From assembly GCF_004359215.1 (NCBI RefSeq), contig NC_090611.1, positions 5,980,278-6,010,293 of the forward strand: a DNA stretch of 30,016 nt, read 5' to 3'. The DNA comes from Bremia lactucae (taxonomy: Eukaryota > Oomycota > Peronosporomycetes > Peronosporales > Peronosporaceae). Each line of letters starts with the position of its first letter. Position 1 is the stretch's first letter. Positions 17,126-26,884 of this stretch are shown here, one piece after another. The notes beneath the pieces are model-generated. The model was not told the DNA's origin. It saw nothing but the letters and a program-made list of their open reading frames with translations, and did not search any database. Made by a program: the position numbers and the translations under genes.

Positions 17126-17905
17126 ATGTTGGAGGTTCCGAAACCTCTCGTATATAGAGAGCAAAGCCTCGCCCTTCTAGCTATAAACGATTGCAAAGAT
17201 GCATTAGTTGTCAAAACACAGAGCAGTATGCCTATTAATGTAGTTTCCCACCCTTAGTGCCTAGGAACACTGAGCGAAACGATCAACCTCCCGCTAATAG
17301 CGGAGAATGTGGATCCGATGCCGTTGCGATTTTGCAACGATGAGGCGGATCGTCAAAAACGTTTGGGGCTCCTACTGACCCAGCAACATCAAGAGAATTT
17401 GCAGGTCTCTTGACGAAAATTGCTCCTTATACACAAACGTTGTATGTAATTGCACCTGGTGATGAGTCAACCTCCTCACGTTTCAAATCAAAGTGACAAA
17501 TAAGTTACAACTAAAGCCCCTAGTCGATTGTGGGGCGTCGAGCAATTTTATTCGACGCCAATCACCGGAAGGTCGCAGGCTCAAGCTCATTGAGCTCTAA
17601 TAAAGATAATGTTGCATCCAGCAAAGGCGCATATGTAACAGTTAAGAATCGTGTAGTTAGTATCCACGACACGTTAAAAGGTACGCAGTACGATGACAGC
17701 TCATCGTGTTGAATTTGGTGACACAATTGATGTCATCCTTCGTCTACCATGGCTCAGAAAGTACGAGCCATTCATTGATTAATATTATCCAGCCGTGACG
17801 AATCCTGTCTCTCGTTCGTCAGAAAGCTTTTTATTGACCGTCTTGGCTCGTCCACAAGCGTGTGGATGTCCTACGATTGAGAGAAATGGTCTCACTTGAG
17901 GAGGG
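16805..17905 (+). repeat. Left arm of a large inverted repeat
   Basis: This gag-protease segment is the reverse complement of about 22110-23396, at an estimated 95% or more over the gag part and lower toward the protease end. Both arms share the same stops (after VYRDK and after QYAY) and the His-to-Gln change in the zinc knuckle. The spacer is about 4.2 kb. Confidence 0.88.
17126..17905 (+). pseudogene. Zinc knuckle remnant and aspartic protease (plus arm)
   Basis: A knuckle remnant near 17183-17225 reads CISCQNTEQYAY then a stop; the expected histidine is glutamine. The protease motif LVDCGASSNFIRRQSPEGR is at 17520-17575 (catalytic Asp 17526-17528; D-C-G-A-S form). HRVEFGDTIDVILRLPWL (17705-17755) is the second half. 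Stops at about 17241 and elsewhere make it inactive. An 8-bp stem-loop GGCGTCGA/TCGACGCC (17534-17559) spans the active-site codons. Confidence 0.78.
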
Positions 17906-18575
17906 TTGCTAGTAGGACAGCACAAGATCTCAGTGTGACGACCCATGACACTGCGGAATTAGAATTCGATGGCTGATCACAAGCACTGGCGTCGAACTTC
18001 GATCACTCAAATAAGTTAAGTGGATGGAACACGAATTCTTGCTTCGAAAGTAATATCCATTAAATTTTAAAATGTCTATCTATAAGAAAGTTTTCGATCG
18101 ACCGGAGAGCCGACTATAGAGGATCTTGCTGCGGTTGCGCAACCACAGCTCGGGGCAGTTGGGGGGAGGATACTACCATAATAGAGACGAGTTCAATTAA
18201 GCTTGAGGTGAGGACGAAAAAGAAATCTTCATCGATGCCTTTTTCCAGCATCATCTCCTCACTTGCAATCGTGCCAAGGATGTAAATTCTTTATTTTTAG
18301 CAATGTCACACAGGATGTATGAAGCTTTTACCGCAAAACCTGGCGTGTAAAATTTGTTAGGAAATCGATAAATTTGAAAAGAGGTCCATAATCGATTTTC
18401 GTGGGAATACGAGTCATAAAACTTGCCTGATGAGTCCCTAAGGAGCTTTAGGAATAAGTTAAAAAAAAACTGATCCGTTAAACCGTAAAAAAACACACTT
18501 CTCGCAAAGACCGAAGAGATGGTTGTCTTTATTCGCAGGATATTGCTTCTCCGTAGAATACAAACCAAGATAACT
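17906..18575. other. Interval without recognisable coding sequence
   Basis: Reverse transcriptase would be expected here in the plus-strand element, but no RT motif is visible in any frame. Near 18222-18256 a GAAATCTTCATCGATGCC block repeats 15450-15465. A 105-codon minus-strand frame (18251-18568) looks like chance. AT content is higher than in neighbouring pol fragments. Confidence 0.4.
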
Positions 18576-19752
18576 CAACATCATTGCTAATGCCCTTCGC
18601 ACCAGCCTGATTTAAGCCGGCTGCGCAAATTAACAGTGAGGGTAAGCCCACTGTTGCAACAATAACTGTTCTGTCGTTAGCGTTACTTGGCGAAGTTAGG
18701 AGAGTCTATCAAAAAGATAAGGCTCTTAGAGGTTTGACAATTCACCTCCGAAATTTATCACAACAGTTCTTAATAAGATTGTCGAATTGATCAATCTTCA
18801 TCAGATCGATCACAAACGCAATGTTCCCTGTATTATGCAGCCATTGGTAACGGCACACCTTGTGTCGTCATCTCCGCTCATACTTATTTGCGATTTCGCA
18901 TCATGCATGCGTGTCACAACGCACCAAAAAGTGGGCATCTTGGCCGTGAGAAGACTTATCGCACGGTAAGTCGCATTTTGTACTGGCCTCGCCAGTATGT
19001 ATTCGTGCGCAAGTGTATACGTGCTTGCTAATTTTTTGTAATGGGTTAAATGTAGTGCTTCATCCCATGCTCAGTTACAACCTCTGCTTGTTCCAACAAA
19101 GTGTTGGCAGTCCGTATCTATGGACTTAGTCTTGGGATTTTTTCGAGAAGCTTACAAGAATTATAGTATTCTCGTGTTGTAGATCCTTTCAGGTGGATGG
19201 CACATCTTGTTGCTGCCTCGGAGTCGATCACAGCCGAAGGCTGTGCTCGTGTTTTTGTCGACAAGATAATTCTAGAACTGGTTTCGGATGAAGATTTCCG
19301 GTTTACGTCGTAGTTTCGGCAATACAATTTACTTGAAACACAGTTGGTAATGTCAGCTTCTGACCGTCCTGGAACAGATGGACAGACAGACGTACAAATC
19401 GTGTCCTCGAAGAGATACTTCGAGGATACGTCCACTCAATTACAAGTTGGAGTCAGTTTTGCCGATGGCATAACTTGCCATCACGAATTTTACGTATGCT
19501 TCAACAAAGCATACACCGTAGTTCGAGAATGGCCCGCGCCATCTATGCATAGCCACTTTGTTAGAGTGTAACTCGAGTTCAGCGACGATGGGTTCGCTCT
19601 TGCAAAGACTAATCTGGTCTTGCTCATCACCCATTGACTCACCAGTATGTAAACGGCCTGTGGCCTTACGCACACAGAAAGTCGGGCTGCAGTTAGGCAA
19701 CTTGCTTCACGATAATGTCCCGCCTGGCTCGCTTGTCGAGCTGATGCTATAA
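18576..19752 (+). pseudogene. gypsy integrase, plus-strand copy
   Basis: A remnant of the RNase H-integrase linker (near 18580) is followed by LRFRIMHACHNAPKSGHLGR and EKTYRTVSRILYWPRQY with IRAC (H2C2 zinc region, about 18885-19030). The core has WQSVSMDLVLG (about 19110), MAHLVAASESITAEGCARVF (about 19195-19255) and SDRPGTDGQTD (about 19360). After a shift come GYVHSITSWSQ and YASTKHTP, close to 19500. Frameshifts and stops occur throughout. It continues the plus-strand element that begins with gag at 16787. Confidence 0.78.
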
Positions 19753-20299
19753 CAGGCCATCGCTAAAATTAAAGCGACTTAGCTTCGCCTTCAGGTGCGA
19801 GTTTTCTTCCACGAAGTAATCTAACTGCAGGCGACAATATTCGTGCCGACTGTAGCTCTCTTTTAATTTGGAGGTCAACGAGTTCGTCACGTGGTAGACC
19901 TCCGTGGCTGCCAACATTGACAGCTCAACTTCTGCCTTAGCACGAGATATCTCTCCGATCACTCGGACGGAAATCAACCATCACTTTAATGAAAAAGAAA
20001 GCTTGCACCAAAACAGCTTATATATCAAACCATTTAAAATATCCATTTCTGCACCAGTTTTATTGCAATTTTGAAAAGGTGGAATATTTTATGAGGTTTT
20101 GCATAAAACGAGGCTGTCATTCTAGAGTCATCCTATAGGATTTTGCAGTCTGCTAGAAGAAAGTTTACTATTAAGGGGCCAGTAAAATATGACCTTCCTC
20201 ACTATTGAAAATAGAGATTATCGTCACCGATGCATTTTTTGGCTAATTAAATTTCAACTCCAAAATTAACACAAAGTTTTCTCCGCAGTGCGCACCGGG
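19753..20299. other. Interval with no assigned feature
   Basis: A 76-codon minus-strand frame (19747-19977) has a helix-prone composition but matches nothing I know. The remainder is AT-rich. It should correspond to the spacer between the integrase core and C-terminus in the plus-strand element. Confidence 0.35.
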
Positions 20300-20462
20300 C
20301 GCACCGAAAATGAAAAAAAATCGAGTCAACAAGAGACTTCGTGCTGGCTCGAGAAGCAGTGGTCCGCTTCATGCATAATTCCATCTCTGGTGCGGTGGAC
20401 AGGCCGAAATGGAACGGAACGCTAACTTAAAAGAAGGAGCAAACATTCTCTTATTTTAAAAT
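20300..20462 (+). pseudogene. gypsy integrase C-terminal fragment
   Basis: LAREAVVRFMHNSISGAVDR, then after a shift KEGANILLF, parallels the minus-strand AREAMICFIQG and GRANIISF of the fragment at 15654-16610. It is the right-hand end of the plus-strand element and meets minus-strand integrase sequence at about 20465. Confidence 0.65.
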
Positions 20463-20690
20463 TTTGTAACGGTATCGCCATCTGTTTTAGGACGGTCAGA
20501 GGTTGACATATTCAAGTATGTACCAAGCGAATTGAACACATATTGCCATAACTCCGCCGTGTATAGGGGATCTCGATCCGAAATTAGTTCAGGGGCAACC
20601 CATGGAGTCGAAATATTGTGTCGATAAAGTCAAGAGAACAGCCTTCGGATGCGATTGACTTTGGACTGCATTCATCGATTGAGTGCGAGC
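20463..20690 (-). pseudogene. gypsy integrase core fragment, minus strand
   Basis: Minus-strand reading: CSLDFIDTIFRLHGLP, then PYTAELWQYVFNSLGTYLNM and STSDRPKTDGDT. These match the stretch from before the second catalytic Asp to the DGQTE block. The Glu-bearing QTE is altered to DTV. Only the middle of the integrase core remains, and the sequence ends at the convergent junction near 20465. Confidence 0.75.
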
Positions 20691-20850
20691 TTTATTGCTC
20701 TCACTGGTACTACCAATATTGATGCATCATTATCATCAAAGTTAGCAATAGCCTCTTTACTATTGCTGAGTTTGTCTTCTTCTATGTTGATTAGATCAAT
20801 ATCGGTATTGCTTTAATTCCGCGTAAAGTTATACTTCGCGAAGAAGACAA

Positions 20851-21170
20851 CTATCTCACCATTCTTTGCGAGAGGTGTGGACGGCCGTGCGTAAACGCGA
20901 AGGGTCCGACAAAACAATAAACAACTTCTAAGAGACAGACCCTACTTGTAGTGAATGCATATTTCATGCCAAAGAGTTCCTTGTCATGCAAGGTAGTCAC
21001 ACTTAGCAGGTTGAGGCTGACAGCATACGACGCGCTCTGCATCATAATGCACTAACGCACAGCCGATTTCAAAAATGCTAGCGTCAGACCACATAAAGGG
21101 GTGTGTCCTGGTCCACAATCGTCAAAACTAGCGATTGTACCATAGAAACGCTGGCAATCAGCGTTTCATT
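20851..21170 (-). pseudogene. RNase H fragment, minus strand
   Basis: The frame gives LHDKELFGMKYAFTTSRVCL and RPHLSQRMVR, corresponding to HDKELLAMKYAL and SPHLSQRMARW of the intact family pattern. The N-terminal DASGFAIG block is not recognisable. Another stretch lacks the third Asp (VYCFVGPFAFTH replaces the VYTDHASL region). It is in order after RT and before integrase on the minus strand. Confidence 0.72.
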
Positions 21171-21199
21171 ACCATTTTACATTTTTCTTTGGAAAGCAA

Positions 21200-21545
21200 A
21201 AAATATGTACTGCTATTTCGGCATACTTGCGCGAGTACTAATGTAAGTTCGCTGATAAGCCAAGGAACTTACGAAGTCCCTTAACATCGACTGGCCCAGG
21301 CCAGTCGGCGATCCCCTAGATCTTTTTAGGATCAGGACGCACACCGTGTTTACCCACGATGTACCTAAAAGTGATACTTTGCTTGCAGTGAACATACACT
21401 TCTTGATATTTGCACACAACTAATAGTTACGCATGAGTGTAAGAACCTTTTGGACGTGGGTACGATGTACTTAAACGCCCGACTTTCTGTTCGTGGCTCG
21501 GCTATAAACGAAGACATTATTAAAACATATCGGTGTGAAATCTTC
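21200..21545 (-). pseudogene. Reverse transcriptase palm/thumb fragment, minus strand
   Basis: The YFDD box region reads CFNNVFVYSRATNRKSG (CFNN at 21516-21527), so both catalytic aspartates are asparagine. The thumb side reads LCANIKKCMFTASKVSLLG (21365-21430), with FVSSLAYQRTY near 21240, corresponding to FLGLAAYLHKY. Frameshifts separate the pieces. The fingers region has been lost or is unrecognisable between here and the protease. Confidence 0.75.
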
Positions 21546-21599
21546 CCCCAGTCGATATTACTAGACTGGATATACATCTGTTGAATGAGGGGGGGAGGA

Positions 21600-22109
21600 C
21601 TTGCTAAGCTCGTGTCGCATCACTAGCCACTCACAAAGCATATGCTTACTGTTGTGAGCGGAAAAGTCTTGCTCACGCATCCGGATCTAAACGAACTAAT
21701 CTTTCAGACTGATGGAGGACAAAATTTTAGTTCTCACTGAGATACCATCAGTGATTAGGCTCTTTCTCGGTATCGGGTTTGAGCCAGAACCGTTGCAGCA
21801 TTCAATTATTGAATGCATGCACTATCCGCCATCTTCCGGTGGACTCACGAACACAGAAGGATGGAGAGCTGTGCGAGGAGGTTGACTTCCACACATGGCC
21901 CGCTTCTAATCGGCAAAGAACTTGTCGGTCGCTAATACTTGTTCACGAGGCAGTGGCCACTGCTTCATAAAATAGTTTTTCAAACCTTGTATCAGGTCGA
22001 TCTCTGTCGAGTACTTTTTTTCTTATGCAACTCGCAATTTAAAAAAATACGACTTTCAAAATCTAAATTATGTTATCTCCAAAAAAAACAAAAAAAATTA
22101 AACGTAAAT
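21600..22109. other. Interval without recognisable coding sequence
   Basis: It lies between the minus-strand protease and RT fragments, where the protease-RT linker and RT fingers would belong. No motif is visible on either strand. 22040-22110 is very A-rich on the plus strand (long runs of A and AAAAAAC). Confidence 0.4.
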
Positions 22110-23396
22110 CAAAAGGTCACGGCCATCGCACTCACTCGTAGGTCATACACAAACTTTTGGACGCTCCAACACATCCGTCAGAGGGCCATATGACGAACAG
22201 AGACAGGCATCATCATGGCTGGATCATGCCAATCAATGAACGGCTCGTACCTTTCTGAGCCATCGTAGACGAAGGATGACATCAAACTTGTCACCAAATC
22301 CAACACGATGAGCTGTCATCGAACTGTGTAAACCTGATGTTGGTTTTAGTAAAGAACGCAAATAAAAATAGATATGACATAAATCGACACATAGCATCTG
22401 TATACGAATTTTATGAGATAGCTATGGGAAGGGGGCTAACAAACCTCCCAAAAAGAAAATAAAACCTTCTTACTTGTTATATTATTAAAAATTTATAAGT
22501 TTTACGCAATGATTAAATTTTAATTTATAACCTCTAACGTGTTGTGGATACTGACAACACGTTTCTAACTGTTACAGATGCGCCTTTTGCTGGATGCACC
22601 ATTATCCTAATTAGAGTTTAATGAACTTGAGCCTGTGACCTTCCAGTAATTGGCGTCGAATTAAATTGCTCGACGCCCCACAATCGACTAGGGGCTTTAG
22701 TTGTAACTTATTTGCTACTTTGACTTGAAACGTGAGGAGGTTGACTCATCACCAGGTGCAATTACATACAACGTTTGTGTATAAGGAGCAATTTTCGTCA
22801 AGAGACCTGCAAATTCTCTTGATGTTGCTGGGTCAGTAGGGGCCCCAACCGTTTTTGACGATCCGCCTCATCGTTGCAAAATCGCAACGGCATCGGATCC
22901 ACATTTCCGCTATTAGCGGGAGGTTGATCGTTTCGCTCAGTGTTCCTAGGCACTAAGGGTGGGAAACTACATTAATAGGCGTACTGCTCTGTGTTTTGAC
23001 AACTAATGCATCTTTGCAATCGTTTATAGCTAGAAGGGCGAGGTTTTGCGCTCTATATACGAGAGGTTTCGGAACCTCCGACATCTATTTGTCTCGGTAA
23101 ACGATATTGAAGAAAGCCTGTTTCAAACTGAAGCTCTCCTGTTCCGCTATTGAGATCGCTTGATCAAGCGTCTCTGATTCGTGCCTGAACAGGTGGGTCT
23201 TGACAGGACCGTCCGCAAGACCCTTGATAAACACAGTAACCTGTATTTGTTTATCAGCTGAATGACTCACAATCCAAGTTAAAAGGTATCGTGTGTGCTG
23301 GGAATAAGCGTGTAGGTCACGCTTGCCCTGCTACAAATATCGGAGCTCTGCTCGAGCCCTGATTTCGGAACGTGGCGGCTCAAAGGTTGCCTGAGA
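22110..23396 (-). pseudogene. gag-protease, minus arm of the mirrored pair
   Basis: On the minus strand gag (23396 to about 23085) encodes the same VFIKGLADGPVKTHLFRHES and FSLKQAFFNIVYRDK block as the plus copy, with the same TAG stop. The zinc knuckle remnant CISCQNTEQYAY and its stop recur. The protease has LVDCGASSNLIRRQLLEGH (Asp at 22683-22685) and, near 22230-22300, HRVGFGDKFDVILRLRWL. A 198-bp insertion (22331-22530) splits the protease. Confidence 0.83.
22110..23396 (-). repeat. Right arm of the large inverted repeat
   Basis: Reverse complement of 16805-17905. The similarity is highest in gag and falls off toward 22110. It is longer than the left arm because of the insertion at 22331-22530. 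Confidence 0.88.
22331..22533. mobile_element. About 193-bp AT-rich insertion flanked by AACCT
   Basis: Comparison with the left arm shows an insertion between GTA (to 22330) and CTAACG (from 22534). AACCT occurs at both edges (22331-22335 and 22529-22533), while the left arm has one ACCT at this place, consistent with a 5-bp target-site duplication. The insert has GGGAAGGGGGCTAAC near its middle but no ORF, terminal inverted repeats or poly(A). The element type is unknown. Confidence 0.6.
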
Positions 23397-23543
23397 CGCC
23401 CATACGACCCAAACACTTATGGATTGTGAGCTTGAGCTTAAAGGCCCAAGATTTAGCACGTTCGACCATGTTGGACATACAAACTTCACTTTTGTCGCAT
23501 CGTCATCGATGCTGTAAGCTCAAATGGCATCGTCTGATTCGAT
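23397..23543 (-). pseudogene. gag: gag N-terminal segment, minus strand, in normal order
   Basis: The minus strand encodes DATKVKFVMSNMVERAKSWA and then FKLKL, leading into the FEPPRSE-type block of the adjoining gag segment. This is the colinear version of the piece that is inverted at 16638-16786. Confidence 0.72.
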
Positions 23544-23589
23544 ATACCAACGAGTACTATCTCGAAAATAGTGATGTCAATCTTTAATC

Positions 23590-24039
23590 TTTCGGTTCGA
23601 TGCCAATGCGTCGGCCAGCTAGCAGCATGTAAATACTGCTGTTTTAACAGCTCAACTGTTGGGCACCCTGTTCTCTTAACACCTCCGCGTGTCGTGAGCC
23701 TTGCAAATGAAGCATAGTTTGTTTATCACGAGCCTCGTCGAGTTTGGGTTGTATAAACTCGGCAATAGATGCGTGTCGGTCGACTTATTGTAATGCAAAC
23801 ATCGTTGCTCGTACGGCTGGCCCACCTACGGCCGAACTCATACATTCGACCGCTTTTCATTCGATGTAGTGGCTTCGCTGTTCCGATGCGTAAGAACCTT
23901 TTTGAGGGGCTTGAAAGCTCCCTCTCTTCATCGAATATGTCCATGTTGTGTGGTACGCGCGTGGGCGTTGAACGGACCACGAATGCTACTAGGTGTAACA
24001 GGGCAGCTTTCGGTAGTACTGTTTCAAAACTAGCCAACC
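23590..24039. other. Interval between gag and an LTR fragment, no assigned gene
   Basis: Overlapping frames of about 90-100 codons exist on both strands (23726-24037 minus, 23769-24047 plus). Neither product has a recognisable motif. The position, upstream of the minus-strand gag, could be its leader or gag N-terminus. Confidence 0.35.
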
Positions 24040-24421
24040 TGCTCTGAATACAGTGAAGGTTAGGTACCTCTAAAGATTTACGTACACGACGTGCGGAGAA
24101 AGGTTCTAAGTATCGAAGAAGTCTGAGCTGCTATTAAAGACTATAATATAGGAAAAATAAAGCTGTATTAATATATTTATATTCCTATGTTACGATCTTT
24201 TTATCTACTGGCTTAATATATAAAGCAACTATGTATAGTGCATAGCTTAATCGTGTCTCGTAACGATTGGTGGAGTTGATAAAGACTTAAATTAACAAAT
24301 CGACAGAACTGCTGTCATGTTGCTTCAATGATATCAATTATGGTAATATTGAAAATATTAAGTAGAAAAAATTAATGATAATAACTCAATGAATGTTAAC
24401 GGCACCCCATTTTGGTTAACA
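24040..24421 (+). repeat. 3' portion of a family A LTR
   Basis: It aligns with about 780-1195 of the left-edge LTR: CAGTGAAGGT, TTTACGTAC, GAAAGGTTCT, AATAAAGCTGTATTA, AATCGTGTCT-CGTAACGATT and an end of the form GTTAACGGCACCCC..GGTTAACA, matching GTAACGG..CCCGTTACA. The 24-bp palindrome of the other copies is degenerate here (near 24330). The orientation is plus, opposite to the neighbouring minus-strand gag, so it belongs to another insertion. Confidence 0.78.
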
Positions 24422-24931
24422 TCACCCAACAGTTAAGCTTATATGAAATATAACATAATAAGGTTCAATAAGAATAAATATTTGGCATCCTTGCAAACAC
24501 ACACAATTTGTGGATTTTTTGTCCTCGATTCGCTTTCAAGCAACGCATTTCACGCTTTGCGCCAAACGCAGTCACTATGCCCTACAGGTACTAAATATGA
24601 ATAATTTTGCCCTTGGGTGAGTGCCAGTATAGGCTTTGTAAGTCGAAGAAATATCGTACAATTTTACTTGATTACGATTGTACTCAACATTTTTGTGGGC
24701 ATCGAACTACTTTATTAGTCACGGGAGTGGAGCAACCTTTTTGCTGGTACAGATAGCGCGTGCGCACAGGTAGGTTGTGGTGCCTGATCGCAGTAAAAGC
24801 TGTAACGTTTTGTATGACCATATGGAAGCACTAAGGGCAGTAGCTCAGCGTAGATCGGTAAAAGCTCTTTGCAAATGTCATTCAGGTGCCGAACCAATTG
24901 TTAATGCTGGATAGCATTCTCCCGCTGGGGT
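24422..24931. other. Interval without recognisable gene
   Basis: AT-rich sequence follows the LTR end. A 60-codon minus-strand frame (24715-24897) is the longest and shows no motif. Nothing else is supported. Confidence 0.4.
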
Positions 24932-24968
24932 GGCCTCGTGGTATTGTGGTATGATTCTCGCTTTGGGT
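24932..24968 (+). pseudogene. Truncated tRNA-Pro(UGG), 5' half only
   Basis: GGCCTCGTGGTATTGTGG and TATGATTCTCGCTTTGGGT match the 5' half of a eukaryotic tRNA-Pro: acceptor strand, D arm with A box, 5' anticodon stem CTCGC, and loop TTTGGGT with anticodon TGG. The match ends at the 3' side of the anticodon loop. The expected GCGAG stem, variable loop, T arm and B box are absent, so this cannot be a functional tRNA gene. Confidence 0.75.
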
Positions 24969-25159
24969 CAAATATTCCGTCGAACTAAAAGTGAAAGAAA
25001 ATAAGCATTAAATAGATAAAGCCAGCTAGAAGTTGTAAGCCTGCACCGTCCAGCAGTGCACCATTGAAGCCGTTGTAGCTTCCGACAGATTGTTGGAATC
25101 CCTAGACCTGTCGAAAAATCGTCACGATATCTTCATGATTCTAAAACGCTCCATCTCCC

Positions 25160-25430
25160 TCCGGGTATAGGCTTCAAGTGAAGGTGGAGTGGCTCAATAA
25201 CTTCATGTACAAGACGTGCAGAGGGATATTACCACCAGCATTCTTCCCTTTCGTTCCAGGTGACGCATACTACGTCACCAGAATTATCGTCGCCCATGGA
25301 GTCATCATCAAATTACTCCCCACCAAAGTGGTCCGACAAGTTGAACAACCTCGTCATTACCTCTTTGATTGTCACGTTAGAGCTTAAAAGCTAAACGGAC
25401 TCGGCCCCGGGTGACTCGGCGGCCTTCACA
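25160..25430 (+). pseudogene. LTR fragment and gag N-terminal fragment
   Basis: 25160-25235 resembles family A LTR sequence (AAGTGAAGGTGGAGTGGCTC, then ACTTCATGTAC, close to GTGAAGGTGGGGTGCCTC at 6191). 25330-25430 reads NNLVITSLIVTLE and DSAPGDSAAFTV, matching the gag fragment at 14651-14800. At 25430 the sequence jumps to the RT thumb, so most of gag, protease and RT has been deleted. Confidence 0.5.
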
Positions 25431-26052
25431 GTGTGCTGGGTTGTACCGTAGGTACACATGGTTTACGAGCAGACCCAGACAAGGTGAAAATCAGTAAAGG
25501 AATGCCCAATCCCACGGCATGTGAAGGATTTGCGCCAATTCCTAGGGCTCGCTAATTACTTGCATAAGTATAGCAAGAATTATGCTGAGCAAACTAAACA
25601 ATTATCTGATCTCCTTAAAAAGGACACATAATTGTTGGTTATAAGAACAAGAAGATGCGTTCACATCAGTAAAGCAGTCTCTTGTTGAGGCACCGGTCTT
25701 GGCATTGCCAGACGCGAATAAGCCCTTAGCGTCGTCTGCGATGCAAGTAATTTTGAAAATCGGCAGCGCGCTCATGCAGAGGATGACGACGGCATTGACC
25801 GTGTCATCTCTTATCAGTCCCGGCTCTTAAAAGCCGCGGACCAGAATTACCCCGTGCATGACAAAGAGCTACTTTTTATAAAGTATGCCCTTGTCAAGTT
25901 TCGTGTGCACCTACTGGGCACCGAAGCATTTGTGGTTTATACGGATCACGCATCACTGCGGACCGCAATAAACTCACGGATGACACAAAAGCTGCACTTA
26001 GTGCGCGAAATGGATCATCGATCCTTAAAGATCCTACGGGTCTTTTTATTCC
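25431..26052 (+). pseudogene. RT thumb and RNase H fragment
   Basis: The thumb reads LGCTVGTHGLRADPDKVK then, after a shift, FLGLANYLHKYSKNYAEQ and SDLLKKDT, ending in a stop near 25629. RNase H continues with FTSVKQSLVEAPVLALPDAN, then SALMQRDDDGIDRVISYQSR, NYPVHDKELLFIKYALVKF and VYTDHASLRTAIN (to about 25975). The three acidic positions of RNase H are largely kept, but frameshifts precede the ORF 25854-26246. Family similar to RT at 26053. Confidence 0.82.
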
Positions 26053-26840
26053 TTAAGGAATTCCAAGATGTGATATGTTATAATCCACCATCTGATTTAC
26101 TCCGGATAGAGGTGATCGTCACGCAATTCACTTGGTTCCGGCAACCAAATACTGTGTCACAAGACAAGCACAAACCCCCATTCCTAGAAAGAATGTTCTT
26201 CAGAATAATATGGTGGGACGTACAATGTACAGTGCATTGGACTTAGTCGATGGTTACTACCAATTGCTCCTGCGAGCTAGCGATATCCCGCTTACAGCGG
26301 TTAGCACCCCAAGCGGTATGTTATGGGAGTGGCTGGTTATGCCATAAGGGCTTTCCAACGCCCCGGCAATATTAATCGTCTAGCGACGCAACTTTTTCGC
26401 CCTCATCGAGGTTATGCACAGACTTATTTCAATGACATTTTTGTCCATAGTCGTGCGGAGCAGGGTTAGTCGAATTTGGAAACCATTTAGACCATTTGAG
26501 AGCAGTGCTCGAGTGCATGCGCACAAACAAATTGTATGCCAATGCGTCTATATGCATTTTTGGCGCAGACGAAATTCCTTTTTAAGGATGCTTCGTTGGA
26601 AAGCGAGGACTTAGAGCGGATCCCGCTAAGTTAATAGCCATAGTAGATTGGCCGGTTCCTAAAAACCAAAATGATTTGCGTAAGTGGTTGGGTCTCGCCA
26701 ATTATCTACATAAATATAGCAAAAATTACGCTGATATGGCTAGGCCATTATCTAATCTCCTTAAAAAGGATACAGAATGGTGCTGGGCTAGCACCGAAAA
26801 TAATGATTTTCGAGCAGTTAAGGAATGTGAGCCAACTTGA
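26053..26840 (+). pseudogene. Reverse transcriptase, near-complete but broken
   Basis: It starts with KEFQDVICYNPPSDLL, then CVTRQAQTPIPRKNVLQNNM (26150-26210), where about 60 residues of the fingers are deleted. SALDLVDGYYQLLLRASDIP and STPSGMLWEWLVMP follow (26230-26346). The catalytic box reads TYFNDIFVHSRAEQG, with YFND at 26425-26436 in place of YFDD. The thumb (26660-26780) has LANYLHKYSKNYADMAR and NLLKKDTEWCW in shifted frames. Stops and shifts are numerous. It directly follows an RNase H fragment, so the domain order is reversed and two copies are joined. Confidence 0.85.
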
Positions 26841-26884
26841 CATTCTAGGCGAGAGGTGCGAGGACAGCTTCGTCTAGAAGTGAC

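Noticed and set aside
19440..19700. A minus-strand reading that looked like an integrase block (LEFTLTKW, then GHSRTTVYALLKHT).
   Set aside because: The plus strand, in line with the upstream integrase core, gives a better match to the expected region (VLPMA, YASTKHTP), so the minus-strand resemblance is a shadow and no inversion occurs here.
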